A DNA stretch of 64,000 nucleotides from Podarcis raffonei (taxonomy: Eukaryota; Chordata; Lepidosauria; Squamata; Lacertidae). A program made the position numbers and the translations under genes. The notes beneath the pieces were generated by a model. The model saw only the letters and a list, made by a program, of their open reading frames with translations. It ran no database searches and was not told where the DNA came from. Numbering within the stretch: the stretch's first letter is position 1; each line of letters opens with the position of its first letter. Positions 46,660 to 57,099 of the stretch are shown one piece after another. The DNA lies in contig NC_070611.1 of the NCBI RefSeq assembly GCF_027172205.1, positions 43,187,479 to 43,251,478 of the forward strand, written 5' to 3'.

Positions 46660-48030
46660 CTTTGATAGTTCTTGTCATATGGAGTAAAATAAAATGGAAC
46701 AGTGCAAATCCGATGTATGGTTGATTTTCTATGAATTTATAACAGAAATGTGGCGTATGTAGTGTGTGTGTGTGTGAAGTTTGTACAAACAGAATGATTG
46801 GGGTGGGGGGGTTCCTGCTACACATGACACATCAACCAATTTAATACAGAGTTTTAAGCACCTAAATGAAGTTCCCCAGAAATAACCACTTGTTCTTTCT
46901 TGCCATTAAGCAAAGGCTTTTCTATTGTGACTCACTCAATATAGAATCTGAACCAGCTTAATTAATACACACACTCAGGCTCTTAGCCAATAACCAATTA
47001 TGTTGGAGTTAGCACCACTGAAATCAGACTTTTGAGTAGACATGATTTTTTTATTTAAAATATATATTGTTTAATCATTAGAATTTCTATTCAATGACAT
47101 TTTAAAAAATCATATTTAAAAAATAAGAAATTATAAACTCAACCACTGCTTTAAAATGCTTGCTGAAGCAGAGAGTCACGTGGTTGAAGTTCAAGAAGTG
47201 CATTGTCTAAGCTCTGCTGAGGGTTGGGCCCACTGCACTGATTGTACAGCATTGTACTGCTTTTATTCCACATGGTTGGAAGGACACATTTGAAATTCAT
47301 AAGTGAACTTTAGAGAATATTAGAATCATAGTCTTTATTGTATATAACACGCTTCAATGTGGAAAATTCCCAGGATGACTTCAATGCATCCAGCAGAGTA
47401 ACAAAGTAATCCAAAAATTATAAAATAAGCATAAACCAAGTAAAAGGCAGTGTTAAATTCACCGCTCAAAGGACTGCAGAAATAAGCTTTGTGTGTGTGC
47501 CATTTTCTGACCAGTCAATGTTTCAGTAAATCTGCCACAAATCTTGAGTAATGCTATTCCAAGATGGCCTAGATTAAAAATTGAAAGACACCAACCAAAT
47601 AAAATTGGAATTTAAAGCGCCTCATAAAATTCACAACAAACACTCATAACATCTAATCCACAACACATTAGTCTAAAAACCCCCATCAATTTGCACAGAG
47701 CACGTGAGGGGGGAGCAATAACTCCCATATCAAAAACTTAATTGCTAGCATTTGATCTACTATACTAAAATATGGCGGAAACCTTTTAGCTGGTTGCAGC
47801 TCCCCCCAACCCCTCACTTGGAAACAAGTCGTGTTTATCCAACGTTGTTGTCGGAGCGAGTTCTTGGCATCCCAGAAGCTTGTTTCCAGCACATAAAGTG
47901 GCTCGAAATCTTCCCTCGCCGAGGCGTTTCCTGTTCTTGGAGCCTCCGTAATAATACTTGGCCTCCCAAATAACGTATTTTAAGTCTTGGTAAGAGACCG
48001 TGTTGACATACCTTGCTTGGCTTCGTTTTA
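46660..48030. other. Intergenic stretch right of POLR3H
   Basis: AT-rich; a possible LINE tail at 47320-47660 and a short GT run near 46762-46774. An 88-codon minus-strand frame at 47835-48101 reaches into the CpG patch but has no known relative. Confidence 0.4.
47320..47660 (-). mobile_element. Possible degenerate LINE 3' fragment
   Basis: TAGAATCATAGTCTTTATTG followed by A-rich, LINE-tail-like sequence (AAAATTATAAAATAAGCATA) resembles the complement of a LINE 3' untranslated region. No coding signal is kept. Confidence 0.3.
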
Positions 48031-48039
48031 AATTTTATT

Positions 48040-48500
48040 TTGAATGCGAACGAGGGCCGGTTCGGAGTATCGCAGAATTCTTGGGCGCCTCGGCCCAGCA
48101 AGCCTACGAAGGAAAGGTGAGGGAGACCGGAGCCCCCCGATAGGCAGGAGCGGCTCCCAGGACGCGAACTGCCGCCGACACCGCGCCCATTTTGAAAAAC
48201 CGGAACGACCGTGACGTTTCCTAAAGCGCCGTCGTCGACGAGAGGCCCCCAGAGCAGCAGAGGCGCCCAGTGTAGCGCCGGGATAGAAGCGTCACTTTCT
48301 TAGGCTCGAGGGACCCCGCTGCTGATTCTCAGAAGGCTCCCTCAGACGACAGAAGATATTCCTCTTGTTATGCTGCAAAACAAAGTCGTAATCTGTGCTA
48401 ACGTAATGCTTCAGACGCAATGACAACCAGGTAAGGCTGCCTTGGCTAATCCTGAAGGTGAGGACCCAGAAGCAATGAACGCTGGGAAGTGTAGTCCCAG
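48040..48500. promoter_or_regulatory. Orphan CpG-rich patch, decayed relative of the NUP205 start region
   Basis: CpG-rich sequence, densest at 48050-48330, with no gene that I recognise next to it. It shares a 15-base block (AGGACCCAGAAGCAA, also at 34173-34187) and a collinear series of shorter matches with the region around NUP205 exon 1, including a counterpart of the start-codon region near 48276-48292 in which the ATG is not kept. A ZNF143-like element (GCTGGGAAGTGTAGTCCC) follows at 48481-48498. A good plus-strand donor (CAACCAG|GTAAGG) occurs at 48430. It may promote a noncoding RNA or be a dead promoter. Confidence 0.5.
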
Positions 48501-48784
48501 CCTGCCTCGTGGAGGGTAGCGGGAAAGAATGAAGTGTACTCGTTCGGTTCTGGGAGTCGAGCGTATATTTGGCAAAGCCGTTCTCTTCAATTAACTTATC
48601 TTAATTTAAAAATAAACATCTTTTGCAGCCTCCATTCCCTGTGTGATTTCAAGGTTCCTTTCGGGCGGAATTAGCAATCGTGGTTTTGCTTAAATATAGC
48701 AAGGCAAGCACATGCCCAAAATAAGTAGCTTGGGAAGGTTTCAAAAGTATTCAAGAATAAGACTTTAGAATAACACTGTAAGGC

Positions 48785-49081
48785 TGTGTTGTGTACTGAG
48801 TTGAATAGGATCCAAATTGCAGCAGTCTGATTGGTCCTAGAACAATAGGATTCAGAATGCAGCAGTCTGATTGGTCCGCAGGAGCCACCCAATCCAACTC
48901 CAGATGGAAGTGAATCCGCAACCTGATTGGCCTACAGGAGAATCCCGGAATTAGCCAATCACGTGGGACCCATTGTGTAAAGAATGTATATAAAGCAGAC
49001 ATTTCGAGGGAACTTTTGTTTCTCACTACTATGAGCTGAATAAAGAGCATGAAATCCACACTCAACTCCGAGTATATTTCA
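48785..49081 (+). repeat. 5' LTR of the gypsy element
   Basis: Contains two CAGTCTGATTGG-type repeats, a TATA box near 48990, and AATAAAG near 49039, and ends in CA, followed by a primer-binding-type stretch (CTGGTGACAAAG). The left edge is approximate. Confidence 0.75.
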
Positions 49082-51494
49082 CTGGTGACAAAGGCGGTAT
49101 CCCGCTGAGCTGACTGCCACACAGAGCACCACAACACCGCCACCTGCCACACTGCTGCCTTGCACCATGTATTCATGCTTCAGCTCCGGGACCCAAGGAA
49201 CTCAGAATGGCAACCAAAAGCAACTTCTCGCCGTTCAACCCAGCATCCGGAGACTGGGAAGCGTACGCCTCCCATTTCACCTTGCTCCTAGAAGCCAAAG
49301 GGGTCACCAATGAAGAAGACGCCAAGAAGAGAGCAATATTCTTCAGTGTCTGCGGAGAGGAGACGTTCGAAATTGCCCAGGCTCTCCTTGCGCCTGAAGA
49401 CGTCGCTACTGTTCCTTACAAAACAATAATGGAACGGCTGAAGGGGCACTTCTCACCACAGCCCTTGGTGGTGGCCCGTACAGGGATTGACAGAGAGATA
49501 GAGCCCTCGGTGGTAGCTCTTCGAAATGCCTTCTACGCAAAGCGGCAAGCCCCTGGGGAAACCATAACTGGGTTTGTGACCTCCCTCCATCAAGCTGCCC
49601 AGTTCTGCAACTTCTCAGAGTTGGAGAACATGCTTCGTGACCGCCTTGTCGGTGGCCTGAAGGATGAGAAGCTGCAACGACGCCTCTACGCCAAGAAGGA
49701 CCTAACGTTCCAGGTTGCGCTGGAGGAGGCCCTGGCAACGGAAGCTGCCGAGAGGTCGACGCAAGAGACACGGCCAAGCCTGCCATCCCGGCTGAGGGTC
49801 CACCACAAAGACCTTGCCAAAGACTCAGGATCCGACAGGGAGGAGGTGCACCGAGTACAGCGGCGCACTCAAGCAGCGCAAAGACCACAGCTGCCTCGAC
49901 GAGAAGGAGTGAACTGCACAAGCTGTGGGGAGAGTCACGAGAGGAAGACCTGCCGTTTCCGCAACGCAGAGTGCAGGCAGTGCAGAAAATTGGGACACAT
50001 TGCCCGGGTGTGTCAGGCTCAGCCCACCCGACGCCAGGCATTAGATGACCAATCCAAGAACCCCAGGCCCCGGGGCCCAACACACCAAGGCAACTCGACA
50101 GAGATAACAGACTGCCAGGTATACCAATTGCCCCACCCAACATAGAGAAAATTTATGTAGAGATACAGATAGAGGGGGGCCCGTGCTGCATGGAGCTTGA
50201 CACAGGTTAACTCTGTCCATAATCTCGGCAAGGACCTTAAGGAAACTATGCCCTAGTGGGGGTCCCAAACTCAGGCCGTTCCCATTCACCCTCCGGGACC
50301 TCCAGAAATGTGAGGTTCCCACAATGGGGGTGGGGACCTTCAGGGCAGACGCGGCAACTGGACTTGCTTGTGGTCAAGGGGCCCTACGTTAGCTTACTGG
50401 GATTGGTTTGGACCACTGGGGCTAGCCGTCACCGGGGTGAACCACACTAGCTTACAAGTGGATGTGGACGCCATATGCAAGGAATTTCCGGGAGTTTTTG
50501 ATGGGAAATTGGGACAGTATACGGCCCCCCCATTGCCCTACAGCTTGACCCCACAGTATGACCTGTGAGGCTCAAGGCCTGCCAGGTCCCATTCGCCCTG
50601 AAACCCCGTATAGACGAGGAATTGGACCAGCTCGTGGAGCAAGGAGTGCTGGAGCCTGTGCCTAATGCTCCCTGGAAAACCCCAATCGTCACACCCATCA
50701 AGTCTAATGGCTTGGTCCGCATCTGTGCAGACTACAAATGTACCATAAACAAGGCCCTCACGGCCCACGCATACCCAGTGCCAGTGATCAGCCATGTCCT
50801 CACCACCGTGGCTGGGTCAAATTTCTTTGGCAAACTGGACTTGGCCCAAGCCTATCAACAGCTGCCTGTGGATGAGGCCACAGCAGAGGCACAGACAATT
50901 GTGACACACAGAGGAGCGTTCAAGGTAAAGCGGCTGCAATTCGGTGTCAGCGTGGCACCAGGCATATTCCAGAATCTAATGGACTCTCTCCTTAAAGGGA
51001 TTCCAGGCGTCACCCCCTTCTTCGATGATGTGTTGATTGCCGGGCCCACGCCAGAGGAGTTTGAGGACTGCCTCCGCACCGTTCTGCACCGTTTCCAGAC
51101 GGTGGGTCTCAAGATGAAGCAAGAAAAGTATCTACTAGGAGTGCCTCGGGCGGACTTTCTGGGATTTATGGTGGACGCAGAAGGGGTCCACCCGACTTGG
51201 GACAAGGTACGGGCCATTTGTGACGCCCCAGTGCCCAAAGGCAAGACTGAACTTCAGGCCTTCTTGGGACTACTGAACTTTTACCATTCCTTCCTTCCCC
51301 ACAAGGCGGTGGTAGCGGAGCCCCTACACAGACTCCTGGACAAGCGGGCCCCTTGGGTGTGGGGCCAGCACCAGGAGGCCGCATTCCAGGCAGTCAAGGA
51401 CTTGCTCGTCTCAAACTCGGTCTTGGCACACTTCGGCGAGAGGCTGCCAGTGGTACTAGCATGCGACGTCTCGCCCTACAGAATCGGCGCTGTC

Positions 51495-51749
51495 TGATTG
51501 GTCCTAGAACAATAGGATCCAGAATGCAGCAGTCTGATTGGTCCGCAGGAGCCACCCAATCCAACTCCAGGTGGAAGTGAATCCGCAACCTGATTGGCCT
51601 ACAGGAGAATCCCGGAATTAGCCAATCACGTGGGACCCATTGTGTAAATGATGTATATAAAGCAGACATTTTGGGGGGAACTTTCATTCCTCACTACTAT
51701 GAGCTGAATAAAGAGCATGAAATCCACACTCGACTCCGAGTATATTTCA
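51495..51749 (+). repeat. 3' LTR of the gypsy element
   Basis: Matches the 5' LTR closely over about 255 bases and ends in the same ATATTTCA. It is the downstream repeat of the same insertion. Confidence 0.78.
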
Positions 51750-53050
51750 GGCTGGGTTCCAGTATATACATTTTACCTGGAGTGAGCCTCACTGGAACTA
51801 ATGGCTCTTACTAGTAGAAATGTATAGGCTTTCACTGTGACTCTCCAGCGTACCACCTAAGTGTAGTTGAAGGGATAGTAGATTTTAAATCAAACGGATT
51901 TTCTGGTCAGTATTGGTTGTTTGATTTACAAACACTGGAAATGTTAATGTGATACATTCAGTTGCTTGGAAGAAGCTTTATTCAGTTCACAGTTGTATTT
52001 AGAATAAGGAGTGGCAGGCACTGTCACTTGTGAAAAGGATAGTTGTTTTATGCTGAGCTATGGAAAGTGCCTTTCCTACACCCCGCAGCATAAATTTGCT
52101 ATAAAGAAAGCCAGCTCATATACTGAGCTGATTACTTGACACTGAGCACTGAGGTTAGACAACACTTCTTTTTTTAAAAAAAGTTCCCTTATATACCTCA
52201 TTGTGTGTTCATACCTTCTCATGTGAGTTATTTATTATGTTGGCTTAACAAGATTAATGCAAATCTATAGCACTTTTTTCTTCTTTACATTGTTCTACTT
52301 GTGTCTCTAAAAGGGTATGAATTGACAACCTATTACAAAATCAGTGGACCAGCTGCCTTCTGGTTCAGAATGATTAATATGCTCGTCTCCCATATTGCTG
52401 GGATAGTTGGGATATAAGCACTCAGGAGTGTTTGGTGGTGAATAGAATTTATTTTATATTTAATTTTTTATTGTGCAAGGTGATCCTTTGGATATATTTT
52501 TTACTCAGTAGTGGTAGTCCCATACGCTAAATGAGGCCTGCGCCCTAGTAAGTATATTTAGGATTGTAGCCTTAACCTCTCCTACCTTGTAAGCACCATT
52601 TACCTTTAGGGATACTCCATTTATTACACTGTGTCTAAAATTAATATTTTATTGTGTACTATTTGTACATGGTTATAAGTATACAAAGGTATACGTTATA
52701 TATTCATGTATATGCTGCCTTACAGAGTTGCATAGGCAAAATTGACAAATTTCTGCCCACTAGGCAATTATAGTCCACAACAGTGGGGGAAACTACAGAG
52801 GGAGGAAAAGACAAAGATAGAGTAGGAAGAATGTGGGCAAGTGCCATTGCACTTACTTCATTCAAAAGGAATTTAAAGAATCCTGTAGTCTGTCAAGGGA
52901 AAATCTTCAATAATATATTCCAGGAGCCTCCCAAGCTTCTCCCTGTGGTTCTCAATGTATTACAATTGCCAATGAAATACAGTATCATTGGGTCAAAGGG
53001 TTTAGGTGGAGATCCACAAGGCTCTATTTTATCTCCTATGCTTTTAAAAA
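51750..53050. other. Intergenic stretch without a recognised feature
   Basis: AT-rich sequence after the gypsy element. I see no conserved frame, CpG island or clear repeat here apart from a short piece of the palindromic repeat type near 52540-52570. Confidence 0.5.
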
Positions 53051-53056
53051 TCTTTT

Positions 53057-53191
53057 CAGGGTTTTCCAAACTTGAGTTCCAGCTGTTTTTGGACTACAGT
53101 TCCCAACATCTCTGCTCACTGATCCTGCTAGTTAGGGATGATGGGAGTTGTAGTCTAACAACAGCTGGAGACTCAAGTTTGGGAAACCCTG
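53057..53191. mobile_element. hAT-type MITE, same family as the 15.74 kb copy
   Basis: CAGGGTTTTCCAAACTTGAG to CAAGTTTGGGAAACCCTG, a fold-back of 135 bases with the central GATGGGAGTTGTAGTC block. The flanking duplication is not clear any more. Confidence 0.8.
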
Positions 53192-53354
53192 ATCTAAGTT
53201 AAACGAATGAGAATCATTGAGGGGGATGTGGGCTCAGGTACCACCATCTAGCTTTACGTTACCTCTCATCTAATTAAGGTGAGCCAGTAGATATTCTAAA
53301 CCAGTAGTTAAACTTAATAATGGACTGAATGAGGAACAATAAACTGAAACCTTG

Positions 53355-53690
53355 AGAGTCCCATGGACTGCAAGAAGATCAAACGCATCCATTCTGAAGG
53401 AAATCAGCCCTGAGTGCTCACTGGAAGGACAGATCGTGAAGCTGAGGCTCCAGTACTTTGGCCACCTCATGAGAAGAGAAGACTCCCTGGAGAAGACACT
53501 GATGCTGGGAAAGATGGAGGGCACAAGGAGAAGGGGGCGACAGAGGACGAGATGGTTGGATAGTGTTTTCGAGGTTACCAGCATGAGTGTGACCAAACTG
53601 CGGGAGGTAGTGGAGGACAGAGGTGCCTGGCGTGCTCTGGTCCATGGGGTCACGAAGAGTCGGACACGACTAAACGACTAAACAACAACA
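53355..53690 (+). mobile_element. BovB (RTE) LINE, 3' end
   Basis: An open frame reads LQYFGHLMRREDSLEKTLML, then RRRGRQRTRWLDS and AWRALVHGVTKSRTRLND, the well-known C-terminus of BovB/RTE reverse transcriptase, followed by the 3' tail CGACTAAACGACTAAACAAC. It is a 5'-truncated copy of about 335 bases; the C-terminal frame is uninterrupted, so it is not very old. BovB moves between vertebrates horizontally and drives Sauria SINEs. Confidence 0.92.
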
Positions 53691-53837
53691 AAACTGAAAC
53701 CTAATCCAGCTAAGGCAGAAATACTGCTTATGAGCAGTTCATTTGTCCAGTTAAGTGGCCCAAATAGGTTTTGAATGAAGCCTCACCCCACCCGCCCACA
53801 AAAGGAGCAGATAGATAATTTGGAGGTGCTACTAGAT

Positions 53838-54085
53838 CAGGGGTCAGCAAACTTTTTCAGCAGGGGGCCAGTCCGCTGTCCCTCAGACCTTGTGGGAGGC
53901 CGGACTATATTTGGGGGGGGGATGAATGAATTCCTATGCCCCACAAATAACCCAGAGATGCATTTTAAATAAAAGGACACATCCTACTCATGTAAAAACA
54001 TGCTGGTTTCTGGACCGTCTGTGGGCTGGATTTAGAAGGTGATTGGGCCGGATCCGGCCCCCGGGCCTTAGTTTGCCTACCCATG
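53838..54085. mobile_element. hAT-type MITE with perfect target duplication
   Basis: CAGGGGTCAGCAAACTTTTT to GGGCCTTAGTTTGCCTACC, with TACTAGAT at 53830-53837 and 54086-54093. The interior includes GGCCGGACTATATTTG and a paired GGGCCGGATCCGGCCCC. Confidence 0.88.
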
Positions 54086-54281
54086 TACTAGATTCATAGG
54101 TGGCCTCTGTGGCATAGAACATCTTTTATAAAACAACCACATCCATATCTGAACACAGCTAACTTTGAAACAATTATCCAAGTTTTGGTAACCTAATTAG
54201 ATTATTGTGGTGGCTGCCTTTGAAACTGGTCCACAAACTACACTTGGCCCAAATAAAGCAGAAAGATCAGGAGCATAGTCT

Positions 54282-54598
54282 GGTTAAACCACAGAGGCTA
54301 GGACTTGCCGATCAGAAAGTCGGCAGCCGCGACGGGGTGAACTCCCGTTGCTCGGTCCTGGCTCCTGCCAACCTAGCAGTTCAAAAGCACGTCAAAGTGC
54401 AAGTAGATAAATAGGTACTGCTCTGGCACGAAGGTAAACGGCGTTTCCGTGTGCTGCTCTGGTTCGCCAGAAGCGGCATAGTCATGCTGGCCACATGCTG
54501 TACGCCGGCTCCCTCGGCCAATAAAGCGAGATGAGCACCGCAACCCCAGAGTCGGTCATGACTGGACCTAATGGTCAGGCGTCTCTTTACCTTTACCT
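54282..54598 (+). mobile_element. Sauria-type SINE, 5' shortened
   Basis: Begins at GGTTAAACCACAGAG, so the first part of the tRNA-like head is missing, and runs to CTCTTTACCTTTACC. Small internal losses are seen, including in the B box region (AAGTCGGCAGCC...) and after CTGGCCACATG. Confidence 0.85.
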
Positions 54599-54599
54599 T

Positions 54600-55940
54600 A
54601 TAGAAATAAAAGAGAATTGACCTTGTAGTACCAGATACACTTTTATACCAGTATGCAAACCACTACTGGATGGTACAACTTTTAAGGCTATAAATTTATA
54701 TTCAGACTTTTGGCCAGTGTACATGGTTAATCCAAGGTGCCCTGTTCAAATCATTCATCCATCAGACCCATAGTTCTAAAATTTCAATCCCTCCTTAGTA
54801 GATTTCTGATGCAAGCAAAGCAATACAGTGTAATATAGTAACACACAGGTGAAAAAATACCATTTGTTTACAATCATTCTGCACAGCTTGGGTTATTGTT
54901 CTGCAGAGAAATAACTGGTCACATGAAATTGACTACTGTTAACCACCAGCTGCTACAATCACATTAAGATACTTTTAAAATGCATTAAATACTTTCACAA
55001 TATTATTTTTCCATAGAAACAATTTATGCTTTTACCACCAGAATGATCAAATATAATAGGAAATTATGCAGAACAGAAGGTCTGCTCATAAAATCACCCA
55101 AAAGGATAGGTGCACTCTTGTCTATTTTAACACATTAAGGTTGCAGACTTAAGTACATTTATCTAGCATCAAGCCATATTAAAACATGTAAGGCTTCCTT
55201 AGAGTACACAGGTATAAGACTTATGATGTAAATTTGATCGCCCAGTTCTAGTCATGTTTACTTCGAAGCAATCCCGTTTATTTCAGTAAGACAGACTGCT
55301 GCATGTATGCCCTTACTAGGAAATAGGTCTCATTCGGTTATGTGGGACTTGCTTTCAATAACATATGTAAAAGGTCTGATTCTATTTGTGTGCTCGCTTC
55401 TTTGCAAAAATTGGAAAGCAGAAAACCTATTCACACTTACCTTTTCTGTCCTACTCCGGTTGAATTCAATGGAACAATGTTGGCTTGATGTCATGTTGGT
55501 GACAAGACAACCTTCTTGAATGTTGCCCTGAATACCTATATGCACTATGCCTGCATATAAGCTTTCGGTATTTTATTTGCACTTTCCATATGTATTTGTA
55601 TTTTCACTTACCATTCTACTGGACAGCAACTCTTGCCTTGGTCCTCCCTCTTTGATGCCCAAGTGAGCATACTGACAGCTGCACAACACAACTCCCGGGG
55701 GCGGGGTTGGACCCTGGCATACAGAGAGATAAGGATGATACAGAGCTGTGTCTTGTGCAAATTCAGTTTTACGCACTTCACTGGGGAAAAAAACCACAAA
55801 GGAGTGGGCATCCAGGAAAAAAACCATTGGCAATCCCACCTACCATTGCACTCACATTGGGAGGGAATTGGGAGGTGCAGGGAGAGTGTTCAGCGGCCTT
55901 GAAAGAGTGTGTGTGGCCTTGGAAAAGGTGCAGGGAGAGT
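54600..55940. other. Intergenic stretch, no gene seen
   Basis: AT-rich. A decayed palindromic repeat lies at 55265-55360. Short open frames at 55573-55964 overlap in all frames and have no known relative. Confidence 0.45.
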
Positions 55941-55944
55941 GTTT

Positions 55945-56016
55945 TTGACTATGTGCAATTTTGACTTTTTGCGCTATTCCTGGAACATAACCCCCACATA
56001 CGTTGAGAGTCAACTG
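55945..56016 (-). mobile_element. Tigger2-like end fragment
   Basis: Read on the minus strand from 56016: CAGTTGACTCTCAACGTATG, then TGGGGGTTATGTTCCAGGAA, the typical terminal repeat of Tigger elements, next to TA. The left extent is unclear. Confidence 0.5.
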
Positions 56017-56029
56017 TACTGCTAACTTT

Positions 56030-56590
56030 CGGAAAACATCAAGACAGTGTACAATATAATACAAGAAAAAAGAAAACATGGTGCACTATAAAAACAATAC
56101 AAAAGAATAATTGAAAGGACTGACTAATCAAGAATGTTTAAACAGCTATATAAGTGTGTCAGCATAAAAAGTTCTTCAAGAGATGCCTGAAAGTCAAATG
56201 TGAGGATGCCTGCCAAATCTCTGTTGGAAGCGTATTCCACTGCATGGGACCAATGACCCTAAATGCCAAACTTTTAGAATTGGTCATTTGGATCTTTATA
56301 ACACAGGGGACCACCAACAGTGCTTCTTTGGATTATTGAGTTGGGATCTAAGGACTCAGGTGATTCTTAACATATCCTGGAACCAAGTCTTAAACCCAGC
56401 TTGGTAGCATATGGGAAACTAGTATATATATTTTAGCAAAGGTTTATATGGTGCTGGCTATCTGTCCCCATTAGCAGTCTAACTGTTCCATCTTGGAGGT
56501 TATCCATCAGGCCCGAGGTCCAACCCACATAGACTGCTTTGCATACACTACAGTGGCCAGATTCTCTCATTACCAAATGAAGCTGGTAAA
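56030..56590 (-). mobile_element. Degenerate LINE 3' fragment
   Basis: The order of motifs (TTGGAAGCGTATTCCACTGC, ACCACCAACAGTGC, ATTCTTAACATATCCTGGAA) resembles the complement of the LINE ORF tail and 3' end at 42.1-42.8 kb, but no frame survives. It is an old copy; assignment is tentative. Confidence 0.4.
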
Positions 56591-56750
56591 AGGCACTCAA
56601 CCACAAGAGGCTCCTTTGTCAAAAAAAATACAAAAATATATCCAGACAAAAATATACTCTTAAGCTATGTACCTGATCCATTACAGGGGAAATTTATTAT
56701 ATGCTAAAGGCATGCAGCCTAATGTTTAGGATGTCACTATACTGTGTTAA

Positions 56751-57084
56751 GGGATGCGGGTGGCGCTGTGGTCTAAACCACAGAGCCTGCTGATCAGAAG
56801 GTTGGCGGTTCGAATCCCCGTGACGGGGTGAGCTCCCGTTGCTTGGTCCCAGCTCCTGCCAACCTAGCAGTTCAAAAGTATGTCAAAGTGCAAGTAGGTA
56901 AATAGGTACTGCTCTGGCAGGAAGGTAAACGGAGTTTCCGTGCACTGCTCTGGTTCACTTAGTCATGCTGGCCACATGACCCGGAAGCTGTACGCCGGCT
57001 CCCTCGGCCAGTAAAGCGAGATGAACGCCACAACCCCAGAGTTGTCCACAACTGGACCTAACGGTCAGGGGTCCCTTTACCTTT
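56751..57084 (+). mobile_element. Sauria-type SINE
   Basis: Starts GGGATGCGGGTGGCGCTGTG, has an intact B box (GGTTCGAATCC), and ends CCCTTTACCTTT. A perfect 12-base duplication (ATACTGTGTTAA) lies at 56739-56750 and 57085-57096. Short losses occur in the head and in the SmaI-like middle. Confidence 0.92.
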
Positions 57085-57099
57085 ATACTGTGTTAAAAT

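Larger units (their letters stand above)
48785..51749 (+). mobile_element. Ty3/gypsy LTR retroelement fossil (broken)
   Basis: Parts seen: a 5' LTR (about 48785-49081), a gag-like region (about 49207-50145) with zinc-knuckle cysteines, a reverse-transcriptase region (about 50565-51497) with the LDLAQAYQQLPVDE and FGVSVAPGIF type motifs of Ty3/gypsy, and a 3' LTR (about 51495-51749). The LTRs carry a TATATAAAG box and an AATAAAG signal. They differ at only a handful of places by eye, so the insertion is fairly young. The element is broken in at least a few places and not all pol domains are seen. No clear target duplication was found. Confidence 0.88.

Noticed and set aside
47835-48101. Minus-strand frame of 88 codons at the orphan CpG patch
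   Set aside because: No known relative, no supporting splice structure, and partly in AT-rich sequence; kept only as part of the gap description.
55573-55964. Cluster of short overlapping frames
   Set aside because: They overlap in several frames on both strands without any recognisable motif.
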